DNA from: Treponema sp.
Lineage (GTDB): Bacteria > Spirochaetota > Spirochaetia > Treponematales > Treponemataceae
Direction of reading: 5' to 3'
DNA length: 50,715 nt
Assembly: GCA_024693045.1 (NCBI GenBank)
Contig: JAILLQ010000022.1
Location: 1 to 50,715 of the forward strand
Every line of letters begins with the position of its first letter. Positions within the stretch are counted from its first letter, which is position 1. The notes beneath the pieces are model-generated. The model saw only the letters and a list, made by a program, of their open reading frames with translations. It was not told the DNA's origin and ran no database searches. A program made the translations under genes and the position numbers. Positions 17,913-27,127 of this stretch are shown piece after piece.

Positions 17913-19043
17913 ATGGAAAATACAGAAAAAGAAAATCAAGCTCCTGTGACTCAGATAAAAAAACCGCTCATACCAGAAAACATTTCCAAGCGAATAACAG
18001 CCCTTCGCTATCTGCTCATTGTGTTTGTAGTAATGACTCACAACAATAAAAGCTATCTCTTTATGATGGAACACGATGCTTTCGAACTATTTTCCTGGAA
18101 CACCCTTGTGCACCTTCCACAGATTCTGAACTACACATTTTTTGCCCAAGCGGCAGTTCCACTCTTCTTTATGTTCAGCGCCTATCTTCTTGCAAAGAAA
18201 AATGATCCATACAAACTCATGCTCAAAAAAAAGGCAAAAGGTCTGCTTACACCTTTTTTCTTATGGCCAGCCATAACAATTGCATTCTTTATTGCAATAA
18301 AAGCTGCCGCAATTTTAATTTTTCCAAATAAAGTTAGTCATTCTCTTCCATACATAAGCGAATGGTCTATAGAAGACTGGATTTGTGCCTTCATCGGAAA
18401 ATACCCACGCCACTACAACAACTCTCTTTTTGAACCATATATTGGCCCTTTCTACTATGTTAGAGACTTATTCCTTTTCTGTGCCCTTTCGCCATTAATT
18501 CGCTTGGGCTTAAAAAAATATAAACTGGCTTTCTTCCTTCTGCTTTTAGTTTTATACACACGAGCCCCAACAATACTCTTTGGCTGGGGAGGTTTTACTT
18601 ATTTTGCTCTTGGTTACTATTGCGGCATGACCGATTTTGACTTTTTTGAATTTGCAGACCAGGCTCCATGGAAAGCCCTGATACCAGTCTGCATTTTTGC
18701 AATTATGCTCACACTTCACTACACAGGAACAACATCTTCACTTTTAGTTTTACTTGGCTGTGTATTCATGCTTAAATTTTCAAAAATAATTGTAGACAGG
18801 TGCTTTGAGCTTTCAAAATATTTAAGTGGCTTTTCTTTCTTCCTCTTTGCAATTCACGAACCAAAATTCCTGAACAAAATCGTAGACCTTTGGTATCACT
18901 TTATACCAGCAAAAAACTACCTTACCGACCAGCTTGAATTTTTCATCGTAGGACTAGGAACCTGTGCAATTGCAACACTTATAGGAATGACACTTAAAAA
19001 ATTCCTTCCAAAAGTTTTCTATCCACTAAATGGAGGCCGTTAA
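17913..19043 (+). CDS. Acyltransferase-3 family membrane protein (group B)
   Basis: 376 residues. ISKRITALRYLLIVFVVMTHNN, AAVPLFFMFSAYLLAKK, PYISEWSIEDWICAFIGKY and FSFFLFAIHEPKF mirror the minus-strand gene at 10928-12043, and both end in an LNG(G)R tail. AGAGGAAAT precedes the ATG, 20 bp after the upstream stop. It is the eighth acyltransferase-3 gene of the region counting the broken one. Confidence 0.85.
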   Translation: MENTEKENQAPVTQIKKPLIPENISKRITALRYLLIVFVVMTHNNKSYLFMMEHDAFELFSWNTLVHLPQILNYTFFAQAAVPLFFMFSAYLLAKKNDPYKLMLKKKAKGLLTPFFLWPAITIAFFIAIKAAAILIFPNKVSHSLPYISEWSIEDWICAFIGKYPRHYNNSLFEPYIGPFYYVRDLFLFCALSPLIRLGLKKYKLAFFLLLLVLYTRAPTILFGWGGFTYFALGYYCGMTDFDFFEFADQAPWKALIPVCIFAIMLTLHYTGTTSSLLVLLGCVFMLKFSKIIVDRCFELSKYLSGFSFFLFAIHEPKFLNKIVDLWYHFIPAKNYLTDQLEFFIVGLGTCAIATLIGMTLKKFLPKVFYPLNGGR

Positions 19044-19051
19044 TTTTTGTA

Positions 19052-19089
19052 ACTCGTCTTTAATTTAAGCTGATAAAGCAAAGACGAGT
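19052..19089. terminator. Hairpin between convergent genes
   Basis: A perfect 10-bp stem ACTCGTCTTT/AAAGACGAGT (19052-19061 and 19080-19089) lies between the convergent ends at 19043 and 19097. Neither side has a strong T-run, so termination would be weak or factor-assisted. Confidence 0.45.
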
Positions 19090-19096
19090 GATATTA

Positions 19097-20200
19097 TTAT
19101 CTGTTAGCAATCACGCCTTCAATCAACTTATAGGAATTTTCCAGGGTAAATTGCTGAATAAATTCATTTCCTTTTCTTGCTATTTGCTGACGTTTTTCAT
19201 CATGTTCAATCAAATCCAAAATGTTTGCAGCCAAAGCCTGAACATCATAAACCGGACTCGTTAAAGCCGTTTCGTCCTTGATAGCATAATCTGCAAAACC
19301 ACCAATATCAGTGCAAACCAAAGCACAACCACACTGCATACTTTCAGCAGGAGGCAGAGCCCAGCCTTCTTTGTTTGAAGCCGCAAGGAAAATTGCAGAA
19401 CGATTGTAAATATCCAGATGTAAAGAATGTTCTGGAGTTCTGTAATAAGAAATCCATTCTGGTAAATCTGCCGGCTTTTCCGGATTCCCGAACATAGAAA
19501 CATGAAGTTCGGGCACTTTTTCGTGAACCAGCTTTAAAGCAGCCAAAGAATCTTCACACCTCTTTCGCTCATCCTTGTGATAAAGCATACAGATTTCACT
19601 GGATTTACGCTTTTCAATTGGATTTGTTAAATTAAAATAGTTAAAATCAAGACCGTTTGGCACCAAAGTAGCCTTTCCACCAGCTTCTTCAACCTTGCGT
19701 TTGAGCCAGTTTGCAATAACAATATTGTTAAAGCCCAAAGCATACGACTTCATAATCAGCTCATCGGTATTTTCGTGCCAAAGTTCATAATCCTGAATCA
19801 GATAAAATTTATTCTTCAGGGGAATCTTTTTAATATCAGCAAGTGGTAAAGCTGTTTCAACCGCAGTTGCAAAAACCAAACTACTTTGATTAAACTTCTT
19901 AAAAGCCGCAGAGTTAAATCGAAAAACAAAATGCTTATTCATCTTGTTTTTAAATGCATACCATTCACCGGCTTTAAATTGACCGCGAGCTAATCTATAG
20001 AAGAAACCTGCAAAAGTTTTTAATTTAAACAGAAGAGAATTATTTCTTTGCCAAAAATCGTAGCGAACATGAGAATACAGAAGATGAACTTCATACCCCT
20101 TACCCGCAAAATAGTCCGCGTACTGGTAAGCAATTTTAAAGCCCCCAATCGGATAAACGTCCTTAATCGGAAAAAGAAAAACAATCTGCTTTTTGTCCAA
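19097..20200 (-). CDS. Glycosyltransferase family 4 protein
   Basis: 367 residues with the GT-B two-domain layout. The N-terminal glycine-rich segment PIGGFKIAYQYADYFAGKGYEV binds the acceptor side. The C-terminal domain has VPNGLDFNYF, AASNKEGWALPPAESMQCG (the EGWxLPxxEAM donor motif) and DIGGFADYAI. Donor sugar unknown. The start is a TTG at 20200, supported by AGAGG eight bases upstream and by the fit of the first strand (QIVFLFPIKDV); no ATG is suitably placed. Its closeness to the acyltransferase cluster suggests the same glycan. Confidence 0.88.
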   Translation of the reverse strand: MDKKQIVFLFPIKDVYPIGGFKIAYQYADYFAGKGYEVHLLYSHVRYDFWQRNNSLLFKLKTFAGFFYRLARGQFKAGEWYAFKNKMNKHFVFRFNSAAFKKFNQSSLVFATAVETALPLADIKKIPLKNKFYLIQDYELWHENTDELIMKSYALGFNNIVIANWLKRKVEEAGGKATLVPNGLDFNYFNLTNPIEKRKSSEICMLYHKDERKRCEDSLAALKLVHEKVPELHVSMFGNPEKPADLPEWISYYRTPEHSLHLDIYNRSAIFLAASNKEGWALPPAESMQCGCALVCTDIGGFADYAIKDETALTSPVYDVQALAANILDLIEHDEKRQQIARKGNEFIQQFTLENSYKLIEGVIANR

Positions 20201-20388
20201 AGTAAAACCTCTGCACTAACTCTACCCGAATTTAAGAATTCCGTAAACGGGGGTAAAGTCGGGCGCAAACCCTTTTGCAAGTCGCCTTCCGGGTTCCGCT
20301 ACGCTCAGCCGCTTCATTCGGTCACAAGTTCCCTCATTCCAGTGGCCACTTCGTGCCCTACACGCTTGGCGCAGAGGAAACAAAATAT
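20201..20388. other. GC-richer intergenic stretch
   Basis: About 20220-20385 is noticeably richer in G and C than its surroundings and has no credible coding frame or strong hairpin. It may be an intergenic repeat; other copies would have to be found in the genome. Confidence 0.3.
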
Positions 20389-20652
20389 TTAAGAAGCCTG
20401 CTCAAATATTAGGATTTCTTCCATTGGGGTATTAAAAAGATCACTTAAAATCTTTAGATTTTCCAGAGTTGGTAAAGCCTTGCCAGCCTGCCAATTGTAA
20501 ACAGTCTGCACAGCTTCAAATTCCATGTAGTCTGCCAGTCCCTGAACTGACAAACCCCTTCTTTCGCGCATTAACTTGATGTTCTTGCCAGTCTTCTGCA
20601 AATTAATAACAGGATGACAAGCAACTTTTCCAATAACACACTGACCTTTCAT
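20389..20652 (-). CDS. XRE-type helix-turn-helix regulator
   Basis: This 87-residue protein has a Cro/C1-type HTH: IKLMRERRGLSVQGLADYM, then VQTVYNWQAGKALPTLENL, then LSDLFNTPMEEILIFE. It should bind DNA as a dimer. The start is placed at ATG 20652, because GGAGG lies nine bases upstream and the longer frame adds only unrelated sequence. A TATAAT lies about 40 bp upstream on the same strand. The target genes are unknown; it stands alone, so self-regulation is a fair guess. Confidence 0.85.
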   Translation of the reverse strand: MKGQCVIGKVACHPVINLQKTGKNIKLMRERRGLSVQGLADYMEFEAVQTVYNWQAGKALPTLENLKILSDLFNTPMEEILIFEQAS

Positions 20653-20795
20653 AATAAAATCCTCCGCTCGATTCAAGATATTTATATTATAAATGGCAAG
20701 TGTGTCACCTTTTTGCACTCGGAATTTTTTTTTAATTTTTTATTTTTCTACCAAAAAGTCATTAAATCCAAATGAACAGGAAAATCTATTCGAGT

Positions 20796-21137
20796 CTAAA
20801 AATTAGAGCCATTCCAGCCCCAGTTCGAGGTTCCAAAATAACTTACATAGACGGAATTTCCCGGTATTCCCAATTCTTTTTCAAGAATTTCACAAACCTT
20901 TGCAGTCATTTTATTACTTGAAGCAGAATCGATATTACCCAAAACCTTAATTTCTACATAAGCGCCCTTATCCAGCTTTTTTCCACCAAAATACAAATCC
21001 TGATTATCAAGCAGATTAATCATAAGATAGCTTTCTGGTTTATTCATCAAAGTGATGGCCTTACCAAATTCAGTTTTTAAAACATTCCTTTTTTCTACCG
21101 GTAGAGAACCAGTAACTTTTGCTTCAATCATTGGCAT
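20796..21137 (-). CDS. MIF/tautomerase-superfamily protein
   Basis: This 113-residue protein has the length and layout of macrophage migration inhibitory factor. The start MPMIEAKVTG puts Pro next to the initiator Met, so removal of Met would leave the N-terminal catalytic Pro of tautomerases. SYLMINLLDNQDLYFGG fits the central strand, and the end NWGWNGSNF matches the NxGWNxSTF tail of MIF. It probably has phenylpyruvate-type tautomerase activity. It has no signal peptide. It lies two bases after the HAD lipoprotein gene and is probably cotranscribed. Confidence 0.85.
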   Translation of the reverse strand: MPMIEAKVTGSLPVEKRNVLKTEFGKAITLMNKPESYLMINLLDNQDLYFGGKKLDKGAYVEIKVLGNIDSASSNKMTAKVCEILEKELGIPGNSVYVSYFGTSNWGWNGSNF

Positions 21138-21139
21138 AA

Positions 21140-22198
21140 TTATTCCTCCTCTACAAGCTTTGTTAATTTTACATTTTCACCATAAATTGTTTTAAAATCA
21201 TTTTTCATGGAAATTACCTGATAGCCAGAATCCTTCCACTTTTCGCCAAGTTTCAACGCCTTTTCAGGATTAGCATAATCTCTCTCTGCATCATCGGCAA
21301 TCAGCATAAATGAGCAGGACTTGTATTTATTATTAGAAAGGCAATAATTGTGCATTGCTGCATCTCCACCGCTGTTTCCAAAAGTAAGAACAGGTACCTT
21401 GCCAATTTCCTGAGCAATCTGTTTTACCTTGTTTGTCTTAAGATTTTTTATAATCAATTCATCTGTTCGAATCAAAGTGTCTTCTTTAGTAAAAGTATAA
21501 TTTACCCCTGCTGTTTCCCCCTGGTTTGTAGCCTTAAGCTTAACATCCATTCCGATTACACAAGATGGATCAATATTAATAGAAGAAACTAAAGCCCTTG
21601 CAATAAAGCGGTCTGAACCAGTTACAACATAACAGGTAAAGCCCTTGGCATTCAAATAATCAAATACTTCAAGCATAGGTTTATAAAAAGACTGAGCATA
21701 AGTCATACCGGTAAAACCTTCAACAGGGCCTTCTGCATATTTTCTTACATAAGAGTCAAACTCAGAAAGTGTCATTCCTGCATAAGCTTTTGCTGCGGCA
21801 TGAGCGTGAATCATGTCAAAACCAGAAGGCAAAGCTTTTCCTTGAGAAATAAAATCTTTAATTGCAGTAACTGCCGCAATTTCACTTTCAGAAGCCTTTC
21901 CCTTGTAATCAGGGTCTTCCAAAACTCGATGTTCAAGCAGCAGATATTCAAAATAGGTTGGATACAATTCACCTAAAAAAGTACCGTCCATATCAAAAGT
22001 TGCAATACGGTCCTTTTTCGGAATAAAGTTTTCAGATTTTTCATCTGTAATATCTTCAACATACTGAATCAAAGTTTTCAGAGAATCACAATCATTCCAT
22101 AAAGTAAAATAACTTCTAGAATTCTTTACACATCCAGCTAGCAGAAAAATTCCTGCAGAAAAGACCATAATGAATAATGATTTTTCAAATTGTTTCAT
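21140..22198 (-). CDS. HAD-superfamily phosphatase, predicted lipoprotein
   Basis: 352 residues. An N-terminal signal with lipobox (FLLAGC, Cys about residue 23) is followed by HAD motif I FDMDGTFLGE (about 68-77, nucleophile Asp), motif II in VVTGSDR, and motif III/IV in VLTFGNSGGDAAM. The layout is that of phosphoserine-phosphatase-like HAD enzymes with an inserted helical cap. It should be an envelope-anchored phosphomonoesterase of unknown substrate. It heads a two-gene operon with the MIF-like protein. Confidence 0.85.
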   Translation of the reverse strand: MKQFEKSLFIMVFSAGIFLLAGCVKNSRSYFTLWNDCDSLKTLIQYVEDITDEKSENFIPKKDRIATFDMDGTFLGELYPTYFEYLLLEHRVLEDPDYKGKASESEIAAVTAIKDFISQGKALPSGFDMIHAHAAAKAYAGMTLSEFDSYVRKYAEGPVEGFTGMTYAQSFYKPMLEVFDYLNAKGFTCYVVTGSDRFIARALVSSINIDPSCVIGMDVKLKATNQGETAGVNYTFTKEDTLIRTDELIIKNLKTNKVKQIAQEIGKVPVLTFGNSGGDAAMHNYCLSNNKYKSCSFMLIADDAERDYANPEKALKLGEKWKDSGYQVISMKNDFKTIYGENVKLTKLVEEE

Positions 22199-22419
22199 AC
22201 AAAAACTACCTCATAAAACGAAACTAATATACACCCATTATATCACAAGTTAAAAAATAGAGTTACCACTTCATTTCTATTTCTTAATTACGAAAGTCTT
22301 TTTTTCTTATTGATAATTATTCTTATTTATAATCTACTTATTTTCTGCCTATTGATATATTATTTTCAATAAGACTTAAAATCGGGTAATTTTCCGACTT
22401 TTTTAATGGGGGTAATTAG
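22199..22419. promoter_or_regulatory. Divergent promoter region upstream of the PyrK-PyrD gene
   Basis: AT-rich region shared by two divergent genes. GGGGG at about 22408-22412 is the ribosome site for ATG 22420. A short stem (TCGG/CCGA) followed by CTTTTTT lies just before it and might be an attenuator, but the stem is only four or five base pairs. Confidence 0.35.
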
Positions 22420-24363
22420 ATGGATTTGGCAGATATTGATGAACAAGGCAGAGGTTTATTATTTTTTGGAGACACAAAAGTTCAGCGACTTGAAAAAATT
22501 GAAGGTCAGCCTAATGTCTACCTTTTAGAAACAACAGCTGTTTTGGAACGAGAAAGTCAAATCGGACCAAAGCCTGGACAGTTTTACCTTATTCGCAGCA
22601 AAAAAACCAACACTAATTACAACCGTCCAATCAGCGTTTACCATTCAGAAGAAAAAATAAACTCTGAAGGCAAAAAAGAAGTTTCAGTTCAGTTTATGAT
22701 GCTAGAAAAAGGCCGCGGAACAAAAGAACTGTGTCACATGAACATAGATGAAGAAATGACAATCATCGGTCCATTGGGCAACACATGGCCGCTCGAAGAA
22801 TGTGTGGAAATTGCAAAGGCCAATCCTGGCAAAGCAAAAATCTGTATCGTTGGTGGCGGTATCGGTGTAGCCCCTGTTGCAAACCTTGCTTCTGCATTAC
22901 CAGAAGGCTCATATGATTTTTACGCCTGCTTCAAATCTGGCTCATACGGTTTGGAATATGTAAAAGCCGCAGACCTAAAGATTACAACAGATGACGGCTC
23001 TGTCGGCATAAAAGGTATGCTTCCAGCCGCTTTAACAAAAGAAGCAATGGTAAAGGCTGGATATCAGATTATCCTTGCATGTGGTCCAGCCCCAGCCTTA
23101 AATTATGTAAAAAACAGCGCCGAAGAACTTGGTATCAAGTGTTACCTTAGTATGGAACACAGAATGCTTTGTGGTGTAGGAGCTTGTCTTGGTTGTACCA
23201 TCGAAACAAAAGAAGGACTCAAACGCTGCTGCAAAGATGGTCCTGTTTTCGACGCAAAAATCCTTGAATTCCCTAAGCCACCAGCAAGACGCCCACCTCT
23301 CGCAAAAGACGAAGAACCGGATTTGAGCCTGGAAATCGCTGGAGTAAAATTCAAGAACCCAACAATTGCAAGTGCCGGAACCTTTGCTTTCGGACAGAAC
23401 TACCGCGGACTTTCTGATGTAGCTGCCTGGGGCGGAATTTGTTCAAAAGGTTGTACTTACGAACCAAGAGTAGGAAACAAAGGTGAACGAAGCCTTGAAG
23501 TTTCTGGCGGAAACATGAACTCAATCGGACTTCAGAACCCTGGAGTTCCATATTTTATAGAAAACCTTTTACCAGGAATGATTGGTTTAGGTCCAGTCGT
23601 AATCGCAAACCTTGCTGGAAGTGACATTGAATCATATGTTGAAGGGGCAAAACTTTTAGACAAAACAAACTGCGACATGATTGAATTGAACATTTCCTGC
23701 CCTAATGTAAAAGCCGCTGGTCTTGCATGGGGACTTAAACCAGACACAGCCTACACTTGCGTTTCTGCAGTTCGAGCTGTAACAAAAAAGCCTCTCATGG
23801 TAAAACTTTCGCCAAATGCAGCTGACAACAGACCAATCGCTTTGGCATGTATAAAAGCGGGTGCCGACGCAATCAGCCTTATCAACATGATTCACGGTGT
23901 TGCAATCGATATCGACAAAGGAAAACCTTTCTTTAACAATGTACATGCCGGCTATTCTGGACCAGGATTAAAACCTCTTGCTCTTAGAATCGTTTACGAT
24001 GTAGTAGAAGAAATCAACAAACTTCCACCAGAACAGAGAATCCCTGTTGTTGGAATCGGTGGTATCTGTACATGGCAGGATGCCGTTGAATTTATTATGG
24101 CTGGTGCTCAGGCAATAGAAATCGGTCAGGCTAAATTCACAAATCCGGATGTAGCAATCGATATCGTAAAGGGACTCAAAGACTTTATGAAATCACACGG
24201 ATACAAAAACCTTGCCGAAATGCGCGGAATCGCTCAGGTAAAACATATAGAAGACACAGTTTCCGAAGAGGAAGAAGTTCCATACATCGATTTGGATAAA
24301 ATGGTACTAGACGGTAAACCAATTGTTTCAAACCTTTGCGGCTCTAATGTCTGTATAAACTAA
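22420..24363 (+). CDS. pyrD: Fused dihydroorotate dehydrogenase (PyrK-PyrD)
   Basis: 647 residues joining two normally separate subunits of the NAD-dependent class 1B enzyme of pyrimidine synthesis. Residues 1-285 are PyrK-like: FAD-binding segment NRPISVYH, NAD-site GGGIGVAPVANLA, and a 2Fe-2S cysteine set CGVGACLGC ... RCC. Residues about 300-647 are PyrD: NPTIASAGTFAFG, NSIGLQNPGV, ELNISCPNVK (catalytic Cys), VKLSPN and GIGGI. It converts dihydroorotate to orotate in the cytoplasm, passing electrons to NAD. No frameshift or stop divides the two parts. It is a single-gene unit with its own terminator. Confidence 0.93.
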   Translation: MDLADIDEQGRGLLFFGDTKVQRLEKIEGQPNVYLLETTAVLERESQIGPKPGQFYLIRSKKTNTNYNRPISVYHSEEKINSEGKKEVSVQFMMLEKGRGTKELCHMNIDEEMTIIGPLGNTWPLEECVEIAKANPGKAKICIVGGGIGVAPVANLASALPEGSYDFYACFKSGSYGLEYVKAADLKITTDDGSVGIKGMLPAALTKEAMVKAGYQIILACGPAPALNYVKNSAEELGIKCYLSMEHRMLCGVGACLGCTIETKEGLKRCCKDGPVFDAKILEFPKPPARRPPLAKDEEPDLSLEIAGVKFKNPTIASAGTFAFGQNYRGLSDVAAWGGICSKGCTYEPRVGNKGERSLEVSGGNMNSIGLQNPGVPYFIENLLPGMIGLGPVVIANLAGSDIESYVEGAKLLDKTNCDMIELNISCPNVKAAGLAWGLKPDTAYTCVSAVRAVTKKPLMVKLSPNAADNRPIALACIKAGADAISLINMIHGVAIDIDKGKPFFNNVHAGYSGPGLKPLALRIVYDVVEEINKLPPEQRIPVVGIGGICTWQDAVEFIMAGAQAIEIGQAKFTNPDVAIDIVKGLKDFMKSHGYKNLAEMRGIAQVKHIEDTVSEEEEVPYIDLDKMVLDGKPIVSNLCGSNVCIN

Positions 24364-24372
24364 AAAAAACAA

Positions 24373-24404
24373 AAAAAGCTGGTTTGTAAAAACCAGCTTT
24401 TTTT
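24373..24404. terminator. Bidirectional terminator
   Basis: Stem AAAAAGCTGGTTT/AAACCAGCTTTTT (24373-24385 and 24390-24402) with T-runs on both strands. It separates the convergent PyrK-PyrD and FecR genes. Confidence 0.9.
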
Positions 24405-24417
24405 AGCACTAAAAATA

Positions 24418-25332
24418 TTAGTGACCAGGGAAAGTAATATTAATATTTACACTGCCAGGAGCAACTTCTGGATTTGTAGGTGTTGGAATTATACTAGAAC
24501 CACCAGGAGTATTAGTATTAGTATTAGAATTTGAACTTGTAGAACTATTATTATCGGAGTAATAAACCGTATTACTTTCAAAAGAACCACTATTTACATC
24601 GCTAACAGCTATTCCACTTGATGCAACAGAACTAATTGCCTCAGAAACAGCAGCAGATTTTGGAAGAGTAAAATTGTTTGAATCCTGAACGGTATTTTCA
24701 CGAATAGAACCCAAATTTCCATTGTCAGAAACATTTACACCCTGATTTTCGTGCAAAACGACATTCTGCTCATTCTTTAATTCAGCTTCAACTGTTTCAG
24801 TAACATCAGCATCTCCTTCAAGAATCGAAGCTTCAGAAATACCTGAAGTAGACCATGTAGCAACAACACCTCTGTCATTTTTAACTTCTGTGCGTCTAAA
24901 ACAATTACGCACAGAAACAATTGTACCTCGAACAGAAGCGGTTGCAACTGGAGAGCGAACAACAAAACCTACCTTTCTATTATCACGCCTTCTAACATCA
25001 GAAGTAACTTTACCTGTCGAAACAAAAAGACTTGTATTATCTTTTTCTTCTGTTTCTGCCAACTGTTCAACAGTCATTCGGGTTAAAGGAGACACATTAA
25101 CAATACTTTCTTTTACTGCAATAGACATTTTGCTTTTAAAACCAGTCTGAATTACAGTCCCCTTGCTAATCATATCTCCAACAGCAATTGGAACCCATTT
25201 ATCATTTTCCAGGCGTTCAACCTTTCCAGAAACAGAAAGAACTTCTGCACTAAATTCTGCAGCAAAAGCTGAAGTCCCCAATACAATCAATAAAGCCGCA
25301 AAAAAAGCTAAATTAATCTTTTTTAAACTCAT
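24418..25332 (-). CDS. FecR-domain exported protein
   Basis: 304 residues. The signal peptide ends near AFAAEFSA. The FecR region runs through SVSGKVERLENDKWVPIAVGD, GTVIQTGFKSKMSIAV, VNVSPLTRMTV and the TPVATASVRGT-like VRSPVATASVRGTIVSV. The C-terminal third is Ser/Asn/Thr-rich low complexity with an (SN)(TN) repeat. ATG 25332 is preferred over TTG 25335, with GGAGG five bases upstream. It is third in an operon after a beta-barrel protein. FecR-domain proteins often accompany CHASE2 cyclases, as here with the divergent gene at 27128. Confidence 0.85.
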   Translation of the reverse strand: MSLKKINLAFFAALLIVLGTSAFAAEFSAEVLSVSGKVERLENDKWVPIAVGDMISKGTVIQTGFKSKMSIAVKESIVNVSPLTRMTVEQLAETEEKDNTSLFVSTGKVTSDVRRRDNRKVGFVVRSPVATASVRGTIVSVRNCFRRTEVKNDRGVVATWSTSGISEASILEGDADVTETVEAELKNEQNVVLHENQGVNVSDNGNLGSIRENTVQDSNNFTLPKSAAVSEAISSVASSGIAVSDVNSGSFESNTVYYSDNNSSTSSNSNTNTNTPGGSSIIPTPTNPEVAPGSVNINITFPGH

Positions 25333-25348
25333 CAAAACCTCCGTTAGA

Positions 25349-26611
25349 TTAGAAAGAAAGAGCTGCCTTTATAGTAAAAGCAGTTTTATTCATATAATCT
25401 GAATTATCACAGTCAAAATATTGAGCTGCATTAAATCCTAACATAAAGTCGCTTACCATCTGCCAAACTAAACCACAATTATACTGGAATCCAAAGTTTC
25501 CAATTTCATCTGCAATATTATTTCTTTCGTAATCTCCAGAAGCATCAAAGATAAAATCTGCAGAACCATTAAAAGTCAAAGAAGAAACAGGTGTAAGAGA
25601 GATTGATACACCACTTTTTACGATACCCGAGTACTGAATATCCATAAGTGAAGATGTAGCAGCTATTTCTGAAAATCCCTTAAATCTACCGAAATCGCCA
25701 TATTCACCAGATGCAAAAGAACCGTTCACCTGTAAAACCATAGAAAGAATCGGCGCATAATAAGTTATATCAGCTTTAGTCAAATTTGAAAAATTTGTAC
25801 ATTCGCCATTATAATTGTCGATTCCCAATGTAGAAGAAACATTATAGAACAAAGTTTTTACGATTGGACCATTCAAGCCCAGTGCCGCATACATACGGGT
25901 ATAACCTTCATGCTCAACTCTCCAAGTTCCAAGAAACTGGCTTGTAAGAGTCTGACCAGCAAAAAGATTAGGAAACGACACAATCGCTCCACCAACCATA
26001 TACTTTTCAGCAAGGTCATAAACAGCATCCGGGTCTCGTTCAAAATAGTAATTATCTTCTACATTATGAGTTTTACCAAAGATATCAGTTTCTACAGAAA
26101 GATGATCTTTTGCTTCTTCTCTCGAAGTAAGCATTTTTACAGTCTGTGCATTAAGCAAGCCTGTATAAGCCCCATAAAGAGAAGTTTCAAATTTTCTGCC
26201 CTTGTATGACAAAAGAAGCCCGTCCGCATTCTGTGCATAGGCATTGCCGCTCAAATCACAATAGAAAAAGCGTCCAGCAGAAAGATTAAAGACGCCAGCT
26301 TTGTTTTTTGCATTTAAAACTAATTTAAACAAATCAGAATCTATGGAATTCGTTGTTACTTCAACATCAAAATCTCTTTCAAAATTATAAATAGCTTCTG
26401 CAATAAAATAATTTGAACCAGCCTGGTCAAAAGCCTGCTTAAACCACAAAGAAGCAGAATTCTTCTGATCCAGCTTAAAATTCTGATCAAAGTTTGTTTT
26501 TATAATTGAATCGTTTGTTACAAGACCACCAAAATCTAAAGCAGAAAGTCCAGAAAGTGAAAAAATCCCCAGTACAAATAAGCCTGCAATTTTTTTTGTA
26601 AAAGATTTCAT
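25349..26611 (-). CDS. Predicted outer-membrane beta-barrel protein
   Basis: 420 residues. A signal peptide (LFVLGIFSLSGLSALDFGG) precedes a long run of alternating polar and hydrophobic strands with aromatic girdles, ending in a terminal strand that closes with aromatic Phe (TAFTIKAALSF), the usual C-terminal signal for barrel assembly. I do not recognise the family; length suits a 14- to 18-strand porin-like barrel. It overlaps the upstream gene by one base and precedes the FecR gene by 16 bp, so the three are cotranscribed and probably form one envelope unit. Confidence 0.65.
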   Translation of the reverse strand: MKSFTKKIAGLFVLGIFSLSGLSALDFGGLVTNDSIIKTNFDQNFKLDQKNSASLWFKQAFDQAGSNYFIAEAIYNFERDFDVEVTTNSIDSDLFKLVLNAKNKAGVFNLSAGRFFYCDLSGNAYAQNADGLLLSYKGRKFETSLYGAYTGLLNAQTVKMLTSREEAKDHLSVETDIFGKTHNVEDNYYFERDPDAVYDLAEKYMVGGAIVSFPNLFAGQTLTSQFLGTWRVEHEGYTRMYAALGLNGPIVKTLFYNVSSTLGIDNYNGECTNFSNLTKADITYYAPILSMVLQVNGSFASGEYGDFGRFKGFSEIAATSSLMDIQYSGIVKSGVSISLTPVSSLTFNGSADFIFDASGDYERNNIADEIGNFGFQYNCGLVWQMVSDFMLGFNAAQYFDCDNSDYMNKTAFTIKAALSF

Positions 26612-27063
26612 TATTCAGCTCCCCCTGCCCGTGTAATACAATCGTTTAAAAGATTTACACCATCCATTCCTGATATATACATAGAAGAAGTAACTAAAGC
26701 AGGCAGCAGTCCTTTTGCCTTTAGTTCATTAAAGGCATATCGGCGGCTCTTAGTAATAGAATACATAATACCGCCTCTTAATCCGCAGGCTTTCATATAT
26801 ATTTGTGAAACTTGATTTAGCCGAATAGCTTCTTCAGGCTTTTCATTTGCCTTAAATAATTTCAACTCTTTTAGCACCTCAAAAGCTTCATTTTCATCAG
26901 CATCATCCTGCACAAGATCCATATAAGAAGTGGCAAGATATGCAGCCTGTCCTTTAGTTAGCTTTTCTGCATTAATCAACTCAGAGATTTTTTCGGAACT
27001 CTGTGAAAAGGCAAAAAAAGCTGAAAACAATAATAAAAATAGCATCAAAACATCTTTCTTCAT
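26611..27063 (-). CDS. Small exported protein, family unknown
   Basis: 150 residues. The signal peptide MLFLLLFSAFFAFSQS is followed by a helical, charged domain (ISELINAEKLTKGQAAYLATSYMDL...). The mature part has two Cys residues (near 93 and 143) that could form a disulphide. It is the first gene of the barrel-FecR operon and is divergent from the adenylate cyclase gene. No function can be given. Confidence 0.6.
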   Translation of the reverse strand: MKKDVLMLFLLLFSAFFAFSQSSEKISELINAEKLTKGQAAYLATSYMDLVQDDADENEAFEVLKELKLFKANEKPEEAIRLNQVSQIYMKACGLRGGIMYSITKSRRYAFNELKAKGLLPALVTSSMYISGMDGVNLLNDCITRAGGAE

Positions 27064-27127
27064 ACTTATTTCCTAAAAAGGTATTTTTTTCTTAAAAAAT
27101 ATTATATTAAATGTTATAATTTTAGTC

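Noticed and set aside
20020..20280. Short minus-strand frame upstream of the GT4 gene
   Set aside because: It overlaps the GT4 coding sequence in another frame and has no family features.
22382..22404. Attenuator before the PyrK-PyrD gene
   Set aside because: The stem is only four or five base pairs, and no competing structure is visible.
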